64,000 bases of DNA from Adiantum capillus-veneris (taxonomy: Eukaryota; Streptophyta; Polypodiopsida; Polypodiales; Pteridaceae), in the NCBI GenBank assembly GCA_014529385.2, contig CM043961.1:17898478-17962477 (forward strand). Reading direction: 5' to 3'. Below the pieces are notes generated by a model that was given only the letters and a program-made list of their open reading frames with translations, had not been told where the DNA came from and searched no databases. A program made the translations under genes and the position numbers. Shown piece by piece: positions 11,690 through 22,144 of the stretch (position 1 is its first letter; each line of letters begins with the position of its first letter).

Positions 11690-12635
11690 TGCGGGTGTGA
11701 GTATGAGCTGAGCTTTGCAATGGTGGCTGCTCCCTATTTGTCCAACTCCTCTATTTGTCCAATGTCTGGTGTGAAGAAATCAGAAATCTGTCTTTGGGAT
11801 TGTCTCTCTCTAGATCTCCGTAGTAAACTATCTCTGTGTTTGTGTAACTCAAGTAGATATTGTCAAGACATCTCTGGTCCTGATAGCTCATGACTCTGGA
11901 GGAGGGTCCGAAGCCCCCAGGGTGTTCACTGAGTAAAATTTTCTTATATCACATGCGTTCACCAAAATGGATTATAATTACCCCTTATACCCTCTTGTAC
12001 ACATGTTTCTGTAAATTTAAAAGAAATATAAATCCCTTTTGTTGAGCGCACGTGCTATGTTAATATACTTTAATGAACTCCTAGGGCCAAAGCACTCTCT
12101 AAATAGAAAGTAGAAGCGACCCTGTATCTCGTAATACACTAAGAACTAACATATAGAATGCACCTCTATCTCTGGCTCTGTATGACATAGGCGGAATATT
12201 GTGCTAGCTGCTGGTATCCCTCTCAATCTACTAGTCTCAATCTCAAGCTGGTGTGAAGATGTCCGTATCTGACCAATGGCACACCGTAACCAATGAGATA
12301 GATGTGTATCCATATAGCTAGGTTGAATCACAAACCCATCCTTTGTGAGTTGGAGAAGATGCTCTCTATAGAAAGCAATCTTCATGTCAAACTCTTGTGT
12401 CGGCTCTATCCATGTCCTCCAGGTGTCTAACTGGTCAGGTCCTGGCGAATGAGTCTAGTAATCTTCACCCGTGTAAGAGACAACGATGGTGCATCAAGGA
12501 AGTACTGGAAGGGAGGCAAGTTGTCCATGATGAAGCCATGTATCTGGAACCATGATCACATCTGTGCATACCAGCATGATGTGTCCCCCTGTAAAGCTAA
12601 CTGTCTCGAGGACTCAAGGGCCAATTTGGCATCAG
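11690..12635 (-). mobile_element. Old LINE C-terminal fragment
   Basis: Minus-strand sequence aligns with the ORF2 C-terminus of the main LINE family: LSHWLRCAIGQIRTSSHQLEIE and a degraded Cys/His segment (12146-12385), then RYCQD..LLELH-type sequence near 11840. It is more diverged than the 31-42 kb copies and carries an unrelated insert at about 11920-12085. Its GTGTGAGTATGAGCTGAGC stretch near 11694 is the same site into which the LTR element at 14562-20653 inserted in a sister copy. Confidence 0.75.
11920..12085. other. AT-rich insert of about 165 bp within the LINE fragment
   Basis: The LINE sequence is interrupted between TCCGAAGCCCCC and GGCCAAAGCACTCT by AT-rich DNA with no counterpart in the other LINE copies. 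No clear terminal repeats or target duplication were found, so the mechanism is unknown. Confidence 0.45.
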
Positions 12636-13062
12636 ATTGACGACAGGAGACACATGCGCAAAGCATGTCCTCTATTTTCTGATTGGTGCGTTCGCTATGT
12701 CCATTGATTTTTGGATGATCCGAGGATGACATGCACAAATGGGTCTCCAATTTCTCGAAAATTATTTGCTAAATTACCAATGAATTTGGGATCACGTTCA
12801 ATTAGTGACAATTTCCTCAGGCAAACCATAGAGCTAACAAAGAGTCGATCAATAGCAACCCGAATCGCATCATGACCACGGTTGGTCAATCCAACTACAA
12901 AGTCCATAGAAATGCTAGTCTATTACTAATCAGAAGTTTGTAGAGGATGTAAGAACCCAACACGCTTTTGACGTTCAACTTAATTAAGCTAACATTGCAC
13001 GCGCACACTTTTGTACATACTTCTTAACAAAAGCTTCCATGTGCGGCCAATAGAAACACCGG
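12636..13062 (-). mobile_element. Ty3/gypsy integrase relic
   Basis: The minus strand shows degraded integrase-core sequence: MDFVVGLTNRGHDAI, RDPKFIGN and an NGHSERTNQ motif corresponding to the usual NGQTERTNQ. A zinc-finger-side segment FYWPHMEAFVKKYVQ lies near 13030. It is a broken fossil with no LTRs of its own and several breaks. The next element at about 13063 was inserted into it or joined to it. Confidence 0.75.
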
Positions 13063-14330
13063 CTTCGTAACAGACTTGGACACCCCAAGTCAAGAATCTG
13101 GCACGACACACGAGAGAGAAACTGAAAACCACTTAGTAAACTTATTCACAAGTGAGAGACGACTCGCACGGCGTAGTTCCGTGCCCAGAGATACAGGCCC
13201 CAAAGTCTAGCGCCCTTTTGGTATTTCTTTTTATATTAGAGTTGAAGGAAATTTCTCTGTGCTACGTGAGGAAGATCCCTTCATGTACTGGGTCTCTTTT
13301 CTCTGCCATACCGACAAGCTCTGTGTTTCTTTTACCCACAACAATCCACGCTGCACTTTTTGAAGAGAAAGTGACTATCCCGTCGATGGAACCATATAAC
13401 CGGTCTGTACACAGTAGAGGGCGGTACTATTTCAATTATCTTATTAACTTTACACAGAGCACTATGAAAAAAAGAGAACACAAATGCGTCCAACGACTAA
13501 AATGTCACTGCGTACACGAGATCGACACCCTGTAGGCCGCAAAGACTGGCGCCCTTTTCAGTATTTCTTTATTCAACGATCTGAACATGTTGATCAAACT
13601 CTCACAAAGCTGTCTAAGCCTGGCGAGGGCTGAAACGCAGGTTTCTAACCTGATTTCGGCAGTATATCGACGCCAGAACCTCTGTGGGTCAAAAGTACGT
13701 GTCTAGGATGGATTCCCTCGCAATTTAGAAGCTTTCTGGTGAGCTGTAGCAGAAATTCAGCATGTTGTAATTCCCTGTTTTGCCACTGCCAGGTGCCCAA
13801 AGCCCTGTCTAAGCATGCCAAGGCCTTTCCGAGGCTCCCTTGGTGTTCCCTTGCAGTTTAGGTGCGAAACCCTAAACCTGCAGAAAAACACAGCAAGCTG
13901 TAAATCTCTGTTTTGGATCGTTTTTAGTGGAGCGAACACGTCTACGCGTGTCCCAAGGGCTCCCACACACAATGGGACAGTTCCCCTATAAATTGGACGA
14001 GTTTTCACATGAGAAAACTCTCCAAATTTGTAATCTTCGCGATGGAACTGTGCGTACTTGTGGGGGATTAGCAATTAGGTAATCCGGTTCCTTTTTAGAA
14101 GGTTCTTGCCTTGGCAAAGGTGCATAAAACCCTCAAAAGTGTACATGATCATCTGAGTAACCCAACTAGTGGGGCATTACCATATGTGCAAAAGGGGGGA
14201 GAGAGATGCGCGAGAGCAGATCATCGCGTTCCATGAGACAAAGGAGAAGGCAAGCTTTCCATTAAAGCTGTGAACCTGCACCCACTACTCACACACACAC
14301 ACACTGTAGGTCACTTAATGTTCAAAAATC
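13063..14330 (-). mobile_element. LTR relics in tandem
   Basis: Two LTR-derived pieces lie end to end in minus orientation. The first starts GTAACAGACTTGGACACC and contains the GGTATTTCTTT motif shared by several LTR families here (near 13218). The second (about 13430-14300) resembles the inserts at 17230-18600 and 46800-54780, with its own copy of the motif near 13556 and an AACCCTAAACCTGCAG segment near 13870. No coding capacity was recognised. These are old fossils and outer limits are approximate. Confidence 0.6.
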
Positions 14331-14485
14331 AGCCTCCACTCTGAAAATGGGTGCCTCGTCTTGGGATGAGAGTCTCCGAAAGTGTGTTGACTTGGAGGCT
14401 GCTCTCCTAATTCCATGTGTCCAGTTTGCCTCTTTTGAGTTAATTCCCTAGTTCCCACCAACTTATAAAGTTGTAAGTGAAGCTC

Positions 14486-14561
14486 GAGTCCTCAGTCATA
14501 GGTGTCTCGATCTCCCTAGCTCCAATGCTCAATCAATGAAAGTACCCTGGGTGTGAGTATG
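14486..14561 (-). mobile_element. LINE C-terminal piece, left of the LTR insertion
   Basis: GTCTCGATCTCCCTAGCT and following bases match the extreme C-terminal region of the LINE family (compare 7310-7380). The piece ends in GTATG, the target duplication of the LTR element that follows, and resumes at 20654. Confidence 0.7.
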
Positions 14562-15076
14562 TGTCACAAAATGGTGACGTGGCATGACCACCCACGGGTA
14601 GTGACTATACGGACAGCAGTACGGATCTCCGCATATCGCGCTGACATGCTGACGTGGCTGTTGTACGGATTTCAACAAATTGCGCTAATGCTTTTTTTTG
14701 GGCAGATTTTTGGGATCAGTTGCTTTTGGAACAAATTGCTTTAGGGACTATTTGCTTTTGAGTTTAATAGCTTTTGGGACTTTGCTTTTGGCATCCCTTG
14801 TAAGAATAAAAGAGCCGTAAGGGCCTCACTTCTTAGAGCATCTAGACGTAGAGTCTGAGAGCAGAGGACCCTGCAGGAGTTGTACTTTGCTCAAAGATTA
14901 ATATAAAAGAAATACCGAAAGGGACGCCAATCTTTGGGGCCAATCTCTCTTGACATGGAACTACGCCGGGCCGTGTCGACCAAATTGAGCTGTGATTTTA
15001 AAGTTGTGAAGTATTTTAAGTGATTTTCTCTCGTGTCACGACAGAATCTAGACTTGGGGTGCCCAAGTTTGTTACT
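14562..15076 (+). repeat. 5' LTR
   Basis: Begins TGTCACAAAATGGTGACG and ends GTTTGTTACT, just before the primer-binding site at 15078. It includes AATAAAAGAGCC near 14805, a possible TATA region, and the shared AAAGAAATACCGAAAGGGACG block near 14908, probably in R/U5. Confidence 0.88.
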
Positions 15077-15347
15077 GTGGTATTAGAGCATCAGGCGTGT
15101 GCTTTTCTCAAAGCATACCGGTCCTATCAAATTGCAGATATGACACTCTTGGAAATTGTTATTTGAGGTATCTTCGGGTCTCGACCCCAGACTTACTAGA
15201 ATGGAAATTGTTATTTGAGGTATCTTTGGTTCTCGACCCCGGACTTATTAGTCATTCCCACCCTTCATACATCGCCCATCGGACGCGCTCTCATCTTCAT
15301 CGCTCTGTCTTACAGGGCATAAAGCCATAAAGAATCCCACATTACTT

Positions 15348-16153
15348 ATGGATTCCAACAAAGATCAGTCAACTTCTTCTACCTCTTCTAATACAGGAGG
15401 AGATCACGAAGAAGATTCTCATAGGCAAACAGAGGAAGAGTACGGCCCACCTAGTTCGAGATTGAAGAGATGGAACGTCGACAACTGGTTGATGAGGCAA
15501 CGAAGCAGAGGATTAAATTTGCTAAGGACCCCCAATTTGCAAAATTTTTGACCCAGCAGTCGATGGCTGAAGTGCATACTCAGTGGCAGAAAACCACCAA
15601 GCCACCCATCAAACCAGCGATCAAGAAGCCTCCTACTCTGAGAATGTTTACTGAAGGACTCCATGATGCGGTCGAAGCCAAAATCAATCAGCTTCTGGAC
15701 ACGAAGAAGCCGTCGGAAAAGCAACTGAAGCATCATAACAAGGGAACTAATTTCCCCGGTTACTTAGGTCAAAAATCCACTTTTGAAAGCGCCAGCAAGC
15801 AGAAGAAGCGTGTACGCTTCAAAGGATTGCCCAGTTCATCCTCATCTTCTGATAGCTCAGACACGTCATCTTCTTCTGACTCAACTGATGAGGATAGGAA
15901 GGACGAGAAAAGACGGAAAGATTACATGTTTTATGCAAAAAGAAATCATTTTTACAGAGCTAATCAATATAACTTCCTCCACGACAAGGGCAAAAAGCCC
16001 AAAGAATGCAAAGAGGGAGGATAGACAGTAAAGTTTGAGCACTTTTCAAAGTTTCGAGATGCTCCCAAGGCTTTAGCCTTTGTCCAACAGTTTGACATAG
16101 CATTTTCTGGAGGCCGCTATATAGAGCACTCCAAGATCAGACGGGCGGCATGC
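15348..16153 (+). pseudogene. Gag-like region of the LTR element
   Basis: An opening frame starts MDSNKDQSTSSTSSNTGG. A longer frame follows (15470-16024) with a basic, serine-rich stretch, then sequence reading FSKFRDAPKALAFVQQFD up to about 16150, which resembles plant LTR-element Gag. The region is fossil and is interrupted by the LINE insertion at about 16154. A sister Gag start (MDSRSESDKEGSVPP) occurs at 44272. Confidence 0.65.
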
Positions 16154-17015
16154 TAGCACTCAGAGAGGTCACTTGGTTGGTAGTCGGCCTCATGTTTCCT
16201 GGGGTCCCAAGGCAGAGGGTCTAGCACGCACTTGAGGTGACTGGCTACAGGTTTCAGGCTTGTCGGAGGAGCTTCAGGGCATTTAGCTGCTGCAGGGCAT
16301 GAGAGAGATGTGTTAGGACATCTCAGAGGCAGTACCAGTTGAGTGGCTCACACCTCTCGAGTCAGCAGCGCACAGATGGATAGGGGCCTTCACGCGACTG
16401 GAGGTTCTCATCTCAGTTCGGGCTTGCTTAGAGACTATATCCTCCCTGTTTTTCGAGCTACAAGGTGAGGGACGCTTACACTGAGTTGCAATAGAGGCCC
16501 CACAGGTGGCAGAGTGCTGTTTTCAGAGGATCTGAGTGGTGGGCATCTGTGGGAGGACTTGTGTCATAGATCCCGAGCCAGCAGCTCTTGAGACTGGCCA
16601 CTGGAGACTGTGGGCTTGGGAGAGCTGTTCACTGGCACGAGTACAGTGGGATCCTAGAGAGTGGCTTTGGAGGGACCCTTTCTCCTCAGCAGACCATCCA
16701 GGTGTCCCTTTCTTTTAGTACACTGTTTGACTCGGACGTCAGATACTGGCAGCGCAGAGAGAGGCTCGTCCTACTGCAGCACCTCATGGGCAGGAGGAGT
16801 GTCTCACAGCTGAGTTCTTGGCAGCTTTTTAGGAGAGGTTGTGGGACTCCAGACAGCCGAGGCGTGTCACTTTGTTCCCGTGGCTGGTTGCACACCGAGC
16901 TATTGCAGTTGGGAGTTGGCTTGTACATAGTGGTCTCTCGGCCGCATGTGCAGCTTGTGACCATCTTGTGGAGAGTCAGCGTCACTGCCTTTGGGACTGT
17001 CCTTTGGCACAGTAG

Positions 17016-17222
17016 GTGTGGCTTCGTGTTCTTCGGTTGATGCCAACTCTTTCCACAACTCGGCAGTATACTTGGGAGGCAGCTGCTTGGTCCACTCTCA
17101 CGGGCCTGGCACTTCAGTTTGAGCTATCCTCCACCAGTAGGATGATTGAAACCGGCCTGTTCAATCCAAAAAGGGCGGTAGACTTTACTTTAAACCTTGA
17201 TTTAGCTTTCACCCATTATTAG
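17016..17222 (+). pseudogene. L1 ORF2 C-terminal fragment
   Basis: A 68-codon frame (MWLRVLRLMPTLS, then WEAAAWSTLTG) continues the zf-RVT-like region of the LINE. In L1-type elements this tail follows the reverse transcriptase and may bind RNA. It is only a remnant, cut off by the LTR-derived insert. Confidence 0.5.
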
Positions 17223-17229
17223 TCGTCTA

Positions 17230-18600
17230 TTTTACCTGTACTTTCAAGACACAACAAAGGGGAGAGGGATACAGGCTGCTAGATTGCACCTGTATGAGTA
17301 GACAGACACCAGATTGGCCCCTAACTTAGGCGCCCCTTTCGGTATTTCTTTATTGTTCAAAAGAGGGAATAAACGCTGTGGTTCCTACAAGCTGCCCCGC
17401 ACAAACTCGGCTGAATTTCCACTGTTCCAGCCCGATTTCGGCAGCATAACTGTACTAGAACCCTTCACGGTCAGTATTCCCACGCATTGACTGACTTTCC
17501 CGACGCATACGGGCACTTTGCAAAACCTGGCGAGAATCTGCAGCACGCTGAATTCTCTGTTTTCAGCCCTGAAAATGCGCCAGATCGCCTGTACAGCGAT
17601 CCCCTTGCGTCCCCGAACCTCCTGGGGGTATTAGGGTCCGTTTAGGGCCAAAACCCTAAACCTGTAAAAATACACAGCAGGCTGTAATTCACTGTTTCGG
17701 GCTCCGTTTCGCGTGCCGGTCGCATCCCTAGCAAGTCCTCGAGCTCCCGCACCTGTAGGGCTACTTGCCCTTTGAATCGGACGAGATTTCTGGCGTGAAA
17801 CCTCTCCGAATTCACCTGTACCTGCGGGGGGATTAGCCGCTAGCTAATCCAGTACCTGTGCAAGAGGCTCTTGCCTCGGCAATCGCGCATGAACCCACAC
17901 AACTGTACATTGGTCAAATGAAGAGCCCACTAGAGGGGCATAACATACTGCCAAAGGGGAGAGAGAGGGCAGTGCGTAGCGTGCAGGGCATCACTCCTGG
18001 CACCGCACTGTGCATAAGAGGGAAAGCAAGCACTCCATAGCTCTTAACCTGTGACAAAAGCTGTAAATGAGCCTCTCCCAGCTTAAAATTCAGCGCCACT
18101 TCTTGTTGCATGAGGCAAGTGCACCAGAAGGTGCCACTTGGCACATTTATAAGCATTTTCCCGTTTCGGGGTTGCCACCTAAAAATCTCCCAACCGGTAC
18201 CGGTTGCCCAGTTGACTTCACGGCAGAGTAAGAAAATGTTCCCCTTGTCATTCCGGAGGTAATGACGCGAAGACATTTTCAGGTCCCAAAATAGCAGTTC
18301 CCTAAATTTTAGGAGATGCTGCCATTGTATCTTTCTAGGTCATCCGACCCTCTTTGTACACTGCGGCCACATCCAGAACTGAAATGTAGCCTCTGTAGCA
18401 AAGGATTCCACTTTGGCTAGTCAATGACCCCACTTGGCTAACCATAGTCCTTGTCCAACCTTAGTGCTCTCTTGCCCTCAGGCCCGGACTCCCTCTGGAC
18501 AGTTCCACACTAGCTATGCAATGCAGGGCAGTTAGATTTCCCGAGGGGTGTTTCCAAAAAATGAAAGTAAATAGATAATAAGAAAGAAATCAACAAAAAG
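17230..18600 (-). mobile_element. LTR-derived insert, solo-LTR-like
   Basis: About 1.4 kb interrupts the LINE and aligns with 13430-14300 and with parts of 46800-54780. Shared features are GGCGCCCCTTTCGGTATTTC near 17328, AAACCCTAAACCTGTAAAAA near 17650, AGAGGCTCTTGCCTCGGC near 17862, and CCCAAAATAGCAGTTCCCTAAATTTTAGG near 18275 (key bases only). There is no coding capacity. It is best read as a solo LTR of an old element. Exact ends and target duplication could not be fixed. Confidence 0.6.
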
Positions 18601-18622
18601 GATAGATAGTAGTCACACACTG

Positions 18623-19140
18623 GTGACAATGATAGTGATGCAAGGGGGTCGACTTACACTCCAGCCTGCTACCGAGCTTACTCCACAGGAGTGCTGCAGT
18701 GAGAGAGAGGAGTGTTGGGAGCTCATCAGCGACGTGACACTCGTGGTTCGTCTGGCAGGCCCGCTGCTTCCGCATCTTCGAGGCTCGCCCTGTACCACAA
18801 GCAGAGACTGTTCGGGATCTTTGGCTAGAGCTGATCCATACTCTCAAAGGACAGTTTGAGAGACTCCAGGGCAACTCCGACCGCATGCATTTCCTTAGAC
18901 TCTGGCGTCCTGGGCCTTTTTTCACCATGGTCTAGGGTGTGCTCAGATGGCACTACAGTCCACCTGTGTGGCTTTTCCCTCCTCCCATTTCTTGATTTAG
19001 CCTCATTGTATATATGCTGTTTTTTCATTGGGAGAGTCTTCCCATCATGCTTGTTGTAGCCCTCTCTTATAGAGGTGGTTGTAGCCCTATGGGCTGTTTC
19101 ATTAACTAATAGAAGGATCTTTTTCTCGGGAAAAAAAAAA
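18623..19140 (+). mobile_element. L1 3' end: last coding residues, 3' UTR and poly-A
   Basis: After the LTR-derived insert the LINE resumes. Coding remnants such as GQFERLQGNSDRMHFLRLW near 18850-18900 end at a TAG near 18934. The 3' UTR then runs to the CATTGGGAGAGTC block and ends TTTTTCTCGGG followed by A10. The last 120 bp are nearly identical to the small insertion at 4263-4382. Confidence 0.7.
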
Positions 19141-19153
19141 GACTAACCATCAG

Positions 19154-19378
19154 ATGAATCTTCAACAAGTCATAGCAGAAACAATCGACGAAGAGATAGA
19201 TGACCTTCTCTCACAGAAGACCAAAGAGATGAATATTTTCAAGCAGAAAAGTGTTTTGAATGTGGAGAACAAGGACATATCGCTACACTGTGCCCCAAAA
19301 GGACACAAGAATGAAGATGAGTGGCAGATTGAAAGAACAGCAGGCGGAGGCGTTACTCGTTCCAGAACAGATTTTTGA
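19154..19378 (+). pseudogene. Gag zinc-knuckle remnant of the LTR element
   Basis: Directly after the LINE poly-A, the LTR element resumes. A CCHC knuckle (CFECGEQGHIATLC) is encoded near 19253-19296, preceded by IDDLLSQKTKEMNIF. Such knuckles bind the element RNA during packaging. The region is fossil, and coding sequence beyond it is not recognisable. Confidence 0.75.
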
Positions 19379-19634
19379 ATTAGCATTATTTTGCTTTATG
19401 AATTTATGAAACAATACTTTTTTTTGGAAGATGATTTTAAATTTTAAATAAAACTAATGTTTTATGAAAGAATATGTTAATTCTAGAAAAAGAGTAGTAT
19501 TAAGAATGAGATGGAGCAGTGACAGCTGTTGAATGAACCGGATAACAAATCATGAATCATGACTGATTCAATGGAATGAATGACTAGACCACTCTGTTTA
19601 GAATGAACTTAGTGATAAATTGGGATCCCCGGAA

Positions 19635-19990
19635 ATGATTCTCGTACACGATAGTGCTTGAGGCGACAGATTCTCGTACACGACAGTGCTTGAGGCGAAA
19701 GATTTCTCGCACACGACAATGCATCACGCGAATGACTACTTGCACATGACAGTGCTTGAGTCGGAAATAAAAAATTCAAAAAAAAATCTCTATAGACATG
19801 ATCGCAATATGGGATTAGTTAACCCGACATCAATGAGGTCCGGAATGGATCTACATGTGGTTGCTAAATACGTTGCTGGCAGTCATTGTTTGAGATTTGG
19901 ATTGAGTGTTTTTGTGATTGATTGTCATGTGATGTCCTGGCAGTCATTGTATGAGATTTGGATTGAATGTTTTTGTGATTGATGGTCATG
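19635..19990 (+). repeat. Two short tandem repeats in the LTR element 3' region
   Basis: Four degenerate units of about 33 bp with the core TCGTACACGACAGTGCTTGAGGCG lie at 19635-19765. A 61-bp unit (CTGGCAGTCATTG and following) is repeated twice at about 19875-19990. No coding sequence is recognised between 19380 and the polypurine tract at about 20128. Confidence 0.75.
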
Positions 19991-20139
19991 TGCACTAATG
20001 TGACTGTTGTCTTTATACATGTGCTTGTTGTGTCTAATGCATCGGTACTAACAGTCAGTGTCTATTAAGACAGTTTATGGTCTCTGTCTGTTTTGCAGGC
20101 GTAATCGAGGGTAATTACAATTCTTTCAAGAGGAGGGTA

Positions 20140-20653
20140 TGCCACAAAATGGTGATGTGGCATGACGACCCGTGGGCAGAAACTGTACGGATAGGAGTAC
20201 GGATCTCCGCATATCACGCTGACATGCTCACATGGCTGTTGTTCGGATTTCCGCAAATTGCACTGATGCTTTTTTCTAGGCAGATTTTTGAGATCAATTA
20301 CTTTTGGAACAAATTGCTTTAGAGACTATTTGCTTTTGAGTTTAATAGCTTTTGGGGCTCTGCTTTTGGCATCCCTTGTAAGAATAAAAGAGCCGTAAGG
20401 GCTTCACTTCTCAGAGCATCTAGACGTAGAGTCTAAGAGTAGAGGACCCTGTGGGAGTTGTACTTTGCTCAAAGATTGATATAAAAGAAATACCGAAAGG
20501 GACGCTAGTCTTTGGGCCAATCTCTCTTGGCACGGAACTATGCCGGGCCGTGTCGACCAAATTGACCTGTGATTTTAAAGTTGTGAAGTATTTTAAGTGA
20601 TTCTCTCTCGTGTCGCAACAGAATCTAGACATGGGGTGCCCAAGTTTGTTACA
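20140..20653 (+). repeat. 3' LTR
   Basis: Begins TGCCACAAAATGGTGATG after the polypurine tract and ends GTTTGTTACA, followed by the GTATG target duplication. It aligns along its whole length with 14562-15076. Confidence 0.88.
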
Positions 20654-21058
20654 GTATGAGCTGAGCTTTGCAATGGTGGCTGTCCCTCTATCAGTTCAGT
20701 GTCTGGTGTGAAGAAATCGGTAATCTGTCTCTGGGATTGTCTCTTTCTAGATCTTCTCCGTAAACTATCTCTGTGTCTGTGTAGCTCAAGTAAATACAGT
20801 CCAAGACATATTTGGTGTTGATAGCTCATGACTCTGGAGAAGGTTCCGAAGCCCTCTCGAAATAGAAAGTGTAAGCGATCCCGTATCTCGTAATACATTG
20901 AGAACATACATACAGAATGCATCTCTATCTCTGGCTATGTATGGCATAGATGGAATATCTTGCTGGCTGTTGGTATCCCTTTGAATCTACCAGTCTCAAT
21001 CTCAAGCTCGTGTGAAGATGTCCGTATCTAGCCAATGGCACACCATAACTCATGAGAT
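20654..21058 (-). mobile_element. LINE C-terminal piece, right of the LTR insertion
   Basis: Continuing from 14561, the minus strand encodes VMSYQHQICLGLYLLELHRHRD (key residues) and ITDFFTPDTELIEG, near the ORF2 C-terminus, then a degraded Cys/His segment up to SHQLEIE-type sequence near 21000. The corresponding uninterrupted site is seen at 11690 onward. Confidence 0.78.
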
Positions 21059-21059
21059 A

Positions 21060-22140
21060 GGCGATTGTGCAGGGCTTGACCGTTGAGACGGCAACGGATG
21101 GCCATCGAACTTTGTAGAAGTATAGGAAGTACCCTACTCTTGGCCCTTGCAAAGTTCCATGGCCATCACAAGCCATCTCAATGATCATTAATGACACAAA
21201 CGCCATTTTTTTTTTATACCGTTGGGCCCTTTGCAAGCCCAATGGCAAAGAATTGGCGATTAGGCAACGCCTAACCAACGAGATGGCAATTGGTGGCTAT
21301 GAAACTTTGTAGGGATAAAGAAAGCATCCTACTCCCCGTACTTGCAAAATTTCATGGCCATTAGAAGCTGTCTCAATGGTCATTAGTGGCACAATGGCCA
21401 CTTTTTTGCGGTTGGGCCCTTGGAAAAAAAATTGGCCATTAAGCAAGGCTTGACCATCGAGACGGCAACGGATGGCCATCAAACTTTGTAGAAGCAAAGA
21501 AAGCACCCTACTTTCTACCCTTGCAAAGTTTCATAGCCATCAGAAACAGTTTCAATGGTCATTAGCGGCACAATCATCATTTTTTTGTTGTTGAGTCTTG
21601 AATGGCAAAATATTCACGATTAGGTAGCGCCTGACCATTGATATGGAAATGGATGGTCATGAAACTTTGTAAGGTGGTGCCAAAATCATCCTACTCCCCA
21701 TTCATGAAAAAGTTTCGTGGCCATCAAAAGCCCTCTCGACGGTCATTAGTGGCACAATCACCACTTTTTTGCTATTAGGCCCTTGGCGAGTCTAATGGCA
21801 AAAATTTGACAATTGTGCAGTGCCTGATCGACGAGACGACAATGGGTGGCCATGAAACTTTGCAGAGGTGGAGAAAGCATCCTACTCCCCACCCCTAAAA
21901 ATTTTGACCTATCGTAAGCTCTGTTGATAGCCATTAGTGGCACATTGCCAATTTCTTGTCGTTGGGTCCTTCGCGAGCTCAATGGAAAAAAATTGGCAAT
22001 TGTACAACACCTGACCAATGAGATGACAAGGAATGGCCATAAAACTTTTCACGGGTAGGGAAAACATCCTACTTCCCACCTTTGCAAAGTTTCATGGCCA
22101 TCGTAAGCCGTCTCGACAGTCATTAGTGGCATAATCGACA
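21060..22140. repeat. Satellite-like array, six monomers of about 186 bp
   Basis: Six diverged head-to-tail monomers each begin with a GCGATTRNGCARNGCYTGACC-like segment, near 21060, 21252, 21433, 21612, 21806 and 21991. Each contains GGCCATGAAACTTTGTAG, CATCCTACTCCCC, TTTCATGGCCATC and GTCATTAGTGGCACAAT. Spacing ranges from about 179 to 194 bp. Small frames across it are by-products of the repeat. It lies between two LINE pieces whose middle part is absent. Confidence 0.85.
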
Positions 22141-22144
22141 ATGA

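Larger units (their letters stand above)
16154..19140 (+). mobile_element. 5'-truncated L1-type LINE, 3' part
   Basis: The segment starts GCACTCAGAGAGGTCACTTGG, matching 63336 of the L1-type LINE at the right end. It continues past where that copy is interrupted, supplying the missing 3' part: degraded C-terminal sequence with a zf-RVT-like CAACDHL..H..C region near 16930-17000, then HFLRLWRPGPFF near 18890. It ends in a 3' UTR finishing TTTTTCTCGGG plus poly-A at 19140. Many stops and frame changes are present. It inserted into the LTR element and was itself split by an LTR-derived insert. Confidence 0.8.
14562..20653 (+). mobile_element. LTR retrotransposon with LTRs and 5-bp TSD, fossil
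   Basis: LTRs at 14562-15076 and 20140-20653 (about 515 bp) begin TGTCACAAAATGG or TGCCACAAAATGG, and the 3' copy ends TTTGTTACA. GTATG flanks both sides (14557-14561 and 20654-20658). A TGGTATTAGAGC primer-binding site complementary to initiator tRNA-Met follows the 5' LTR, and an AAGAGGAGGGTA polypurine tract precedes the 3' LTR. Gag-like sequence and a CCHC knuckle are present, but no reverse transcriptase was seen. The LTRs differ by roughly 8-9% by eye, suggesting an old insertion. It is broken, mainly by a nested LINE. The family is probably gypsy-like. Confidence 0.9.

Noticed and set aside
21060-22140. Several 60-117-codon minus-strand frames
   Set aside because: They are repeated fragments of the satellite monomer in shifting frames.
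21060-22140. CRISPR-like array
   Set aside because: Monomers are contiguous and diverge along their whole length, without short repeats and unique spacers; the DNA is plant nuclear.
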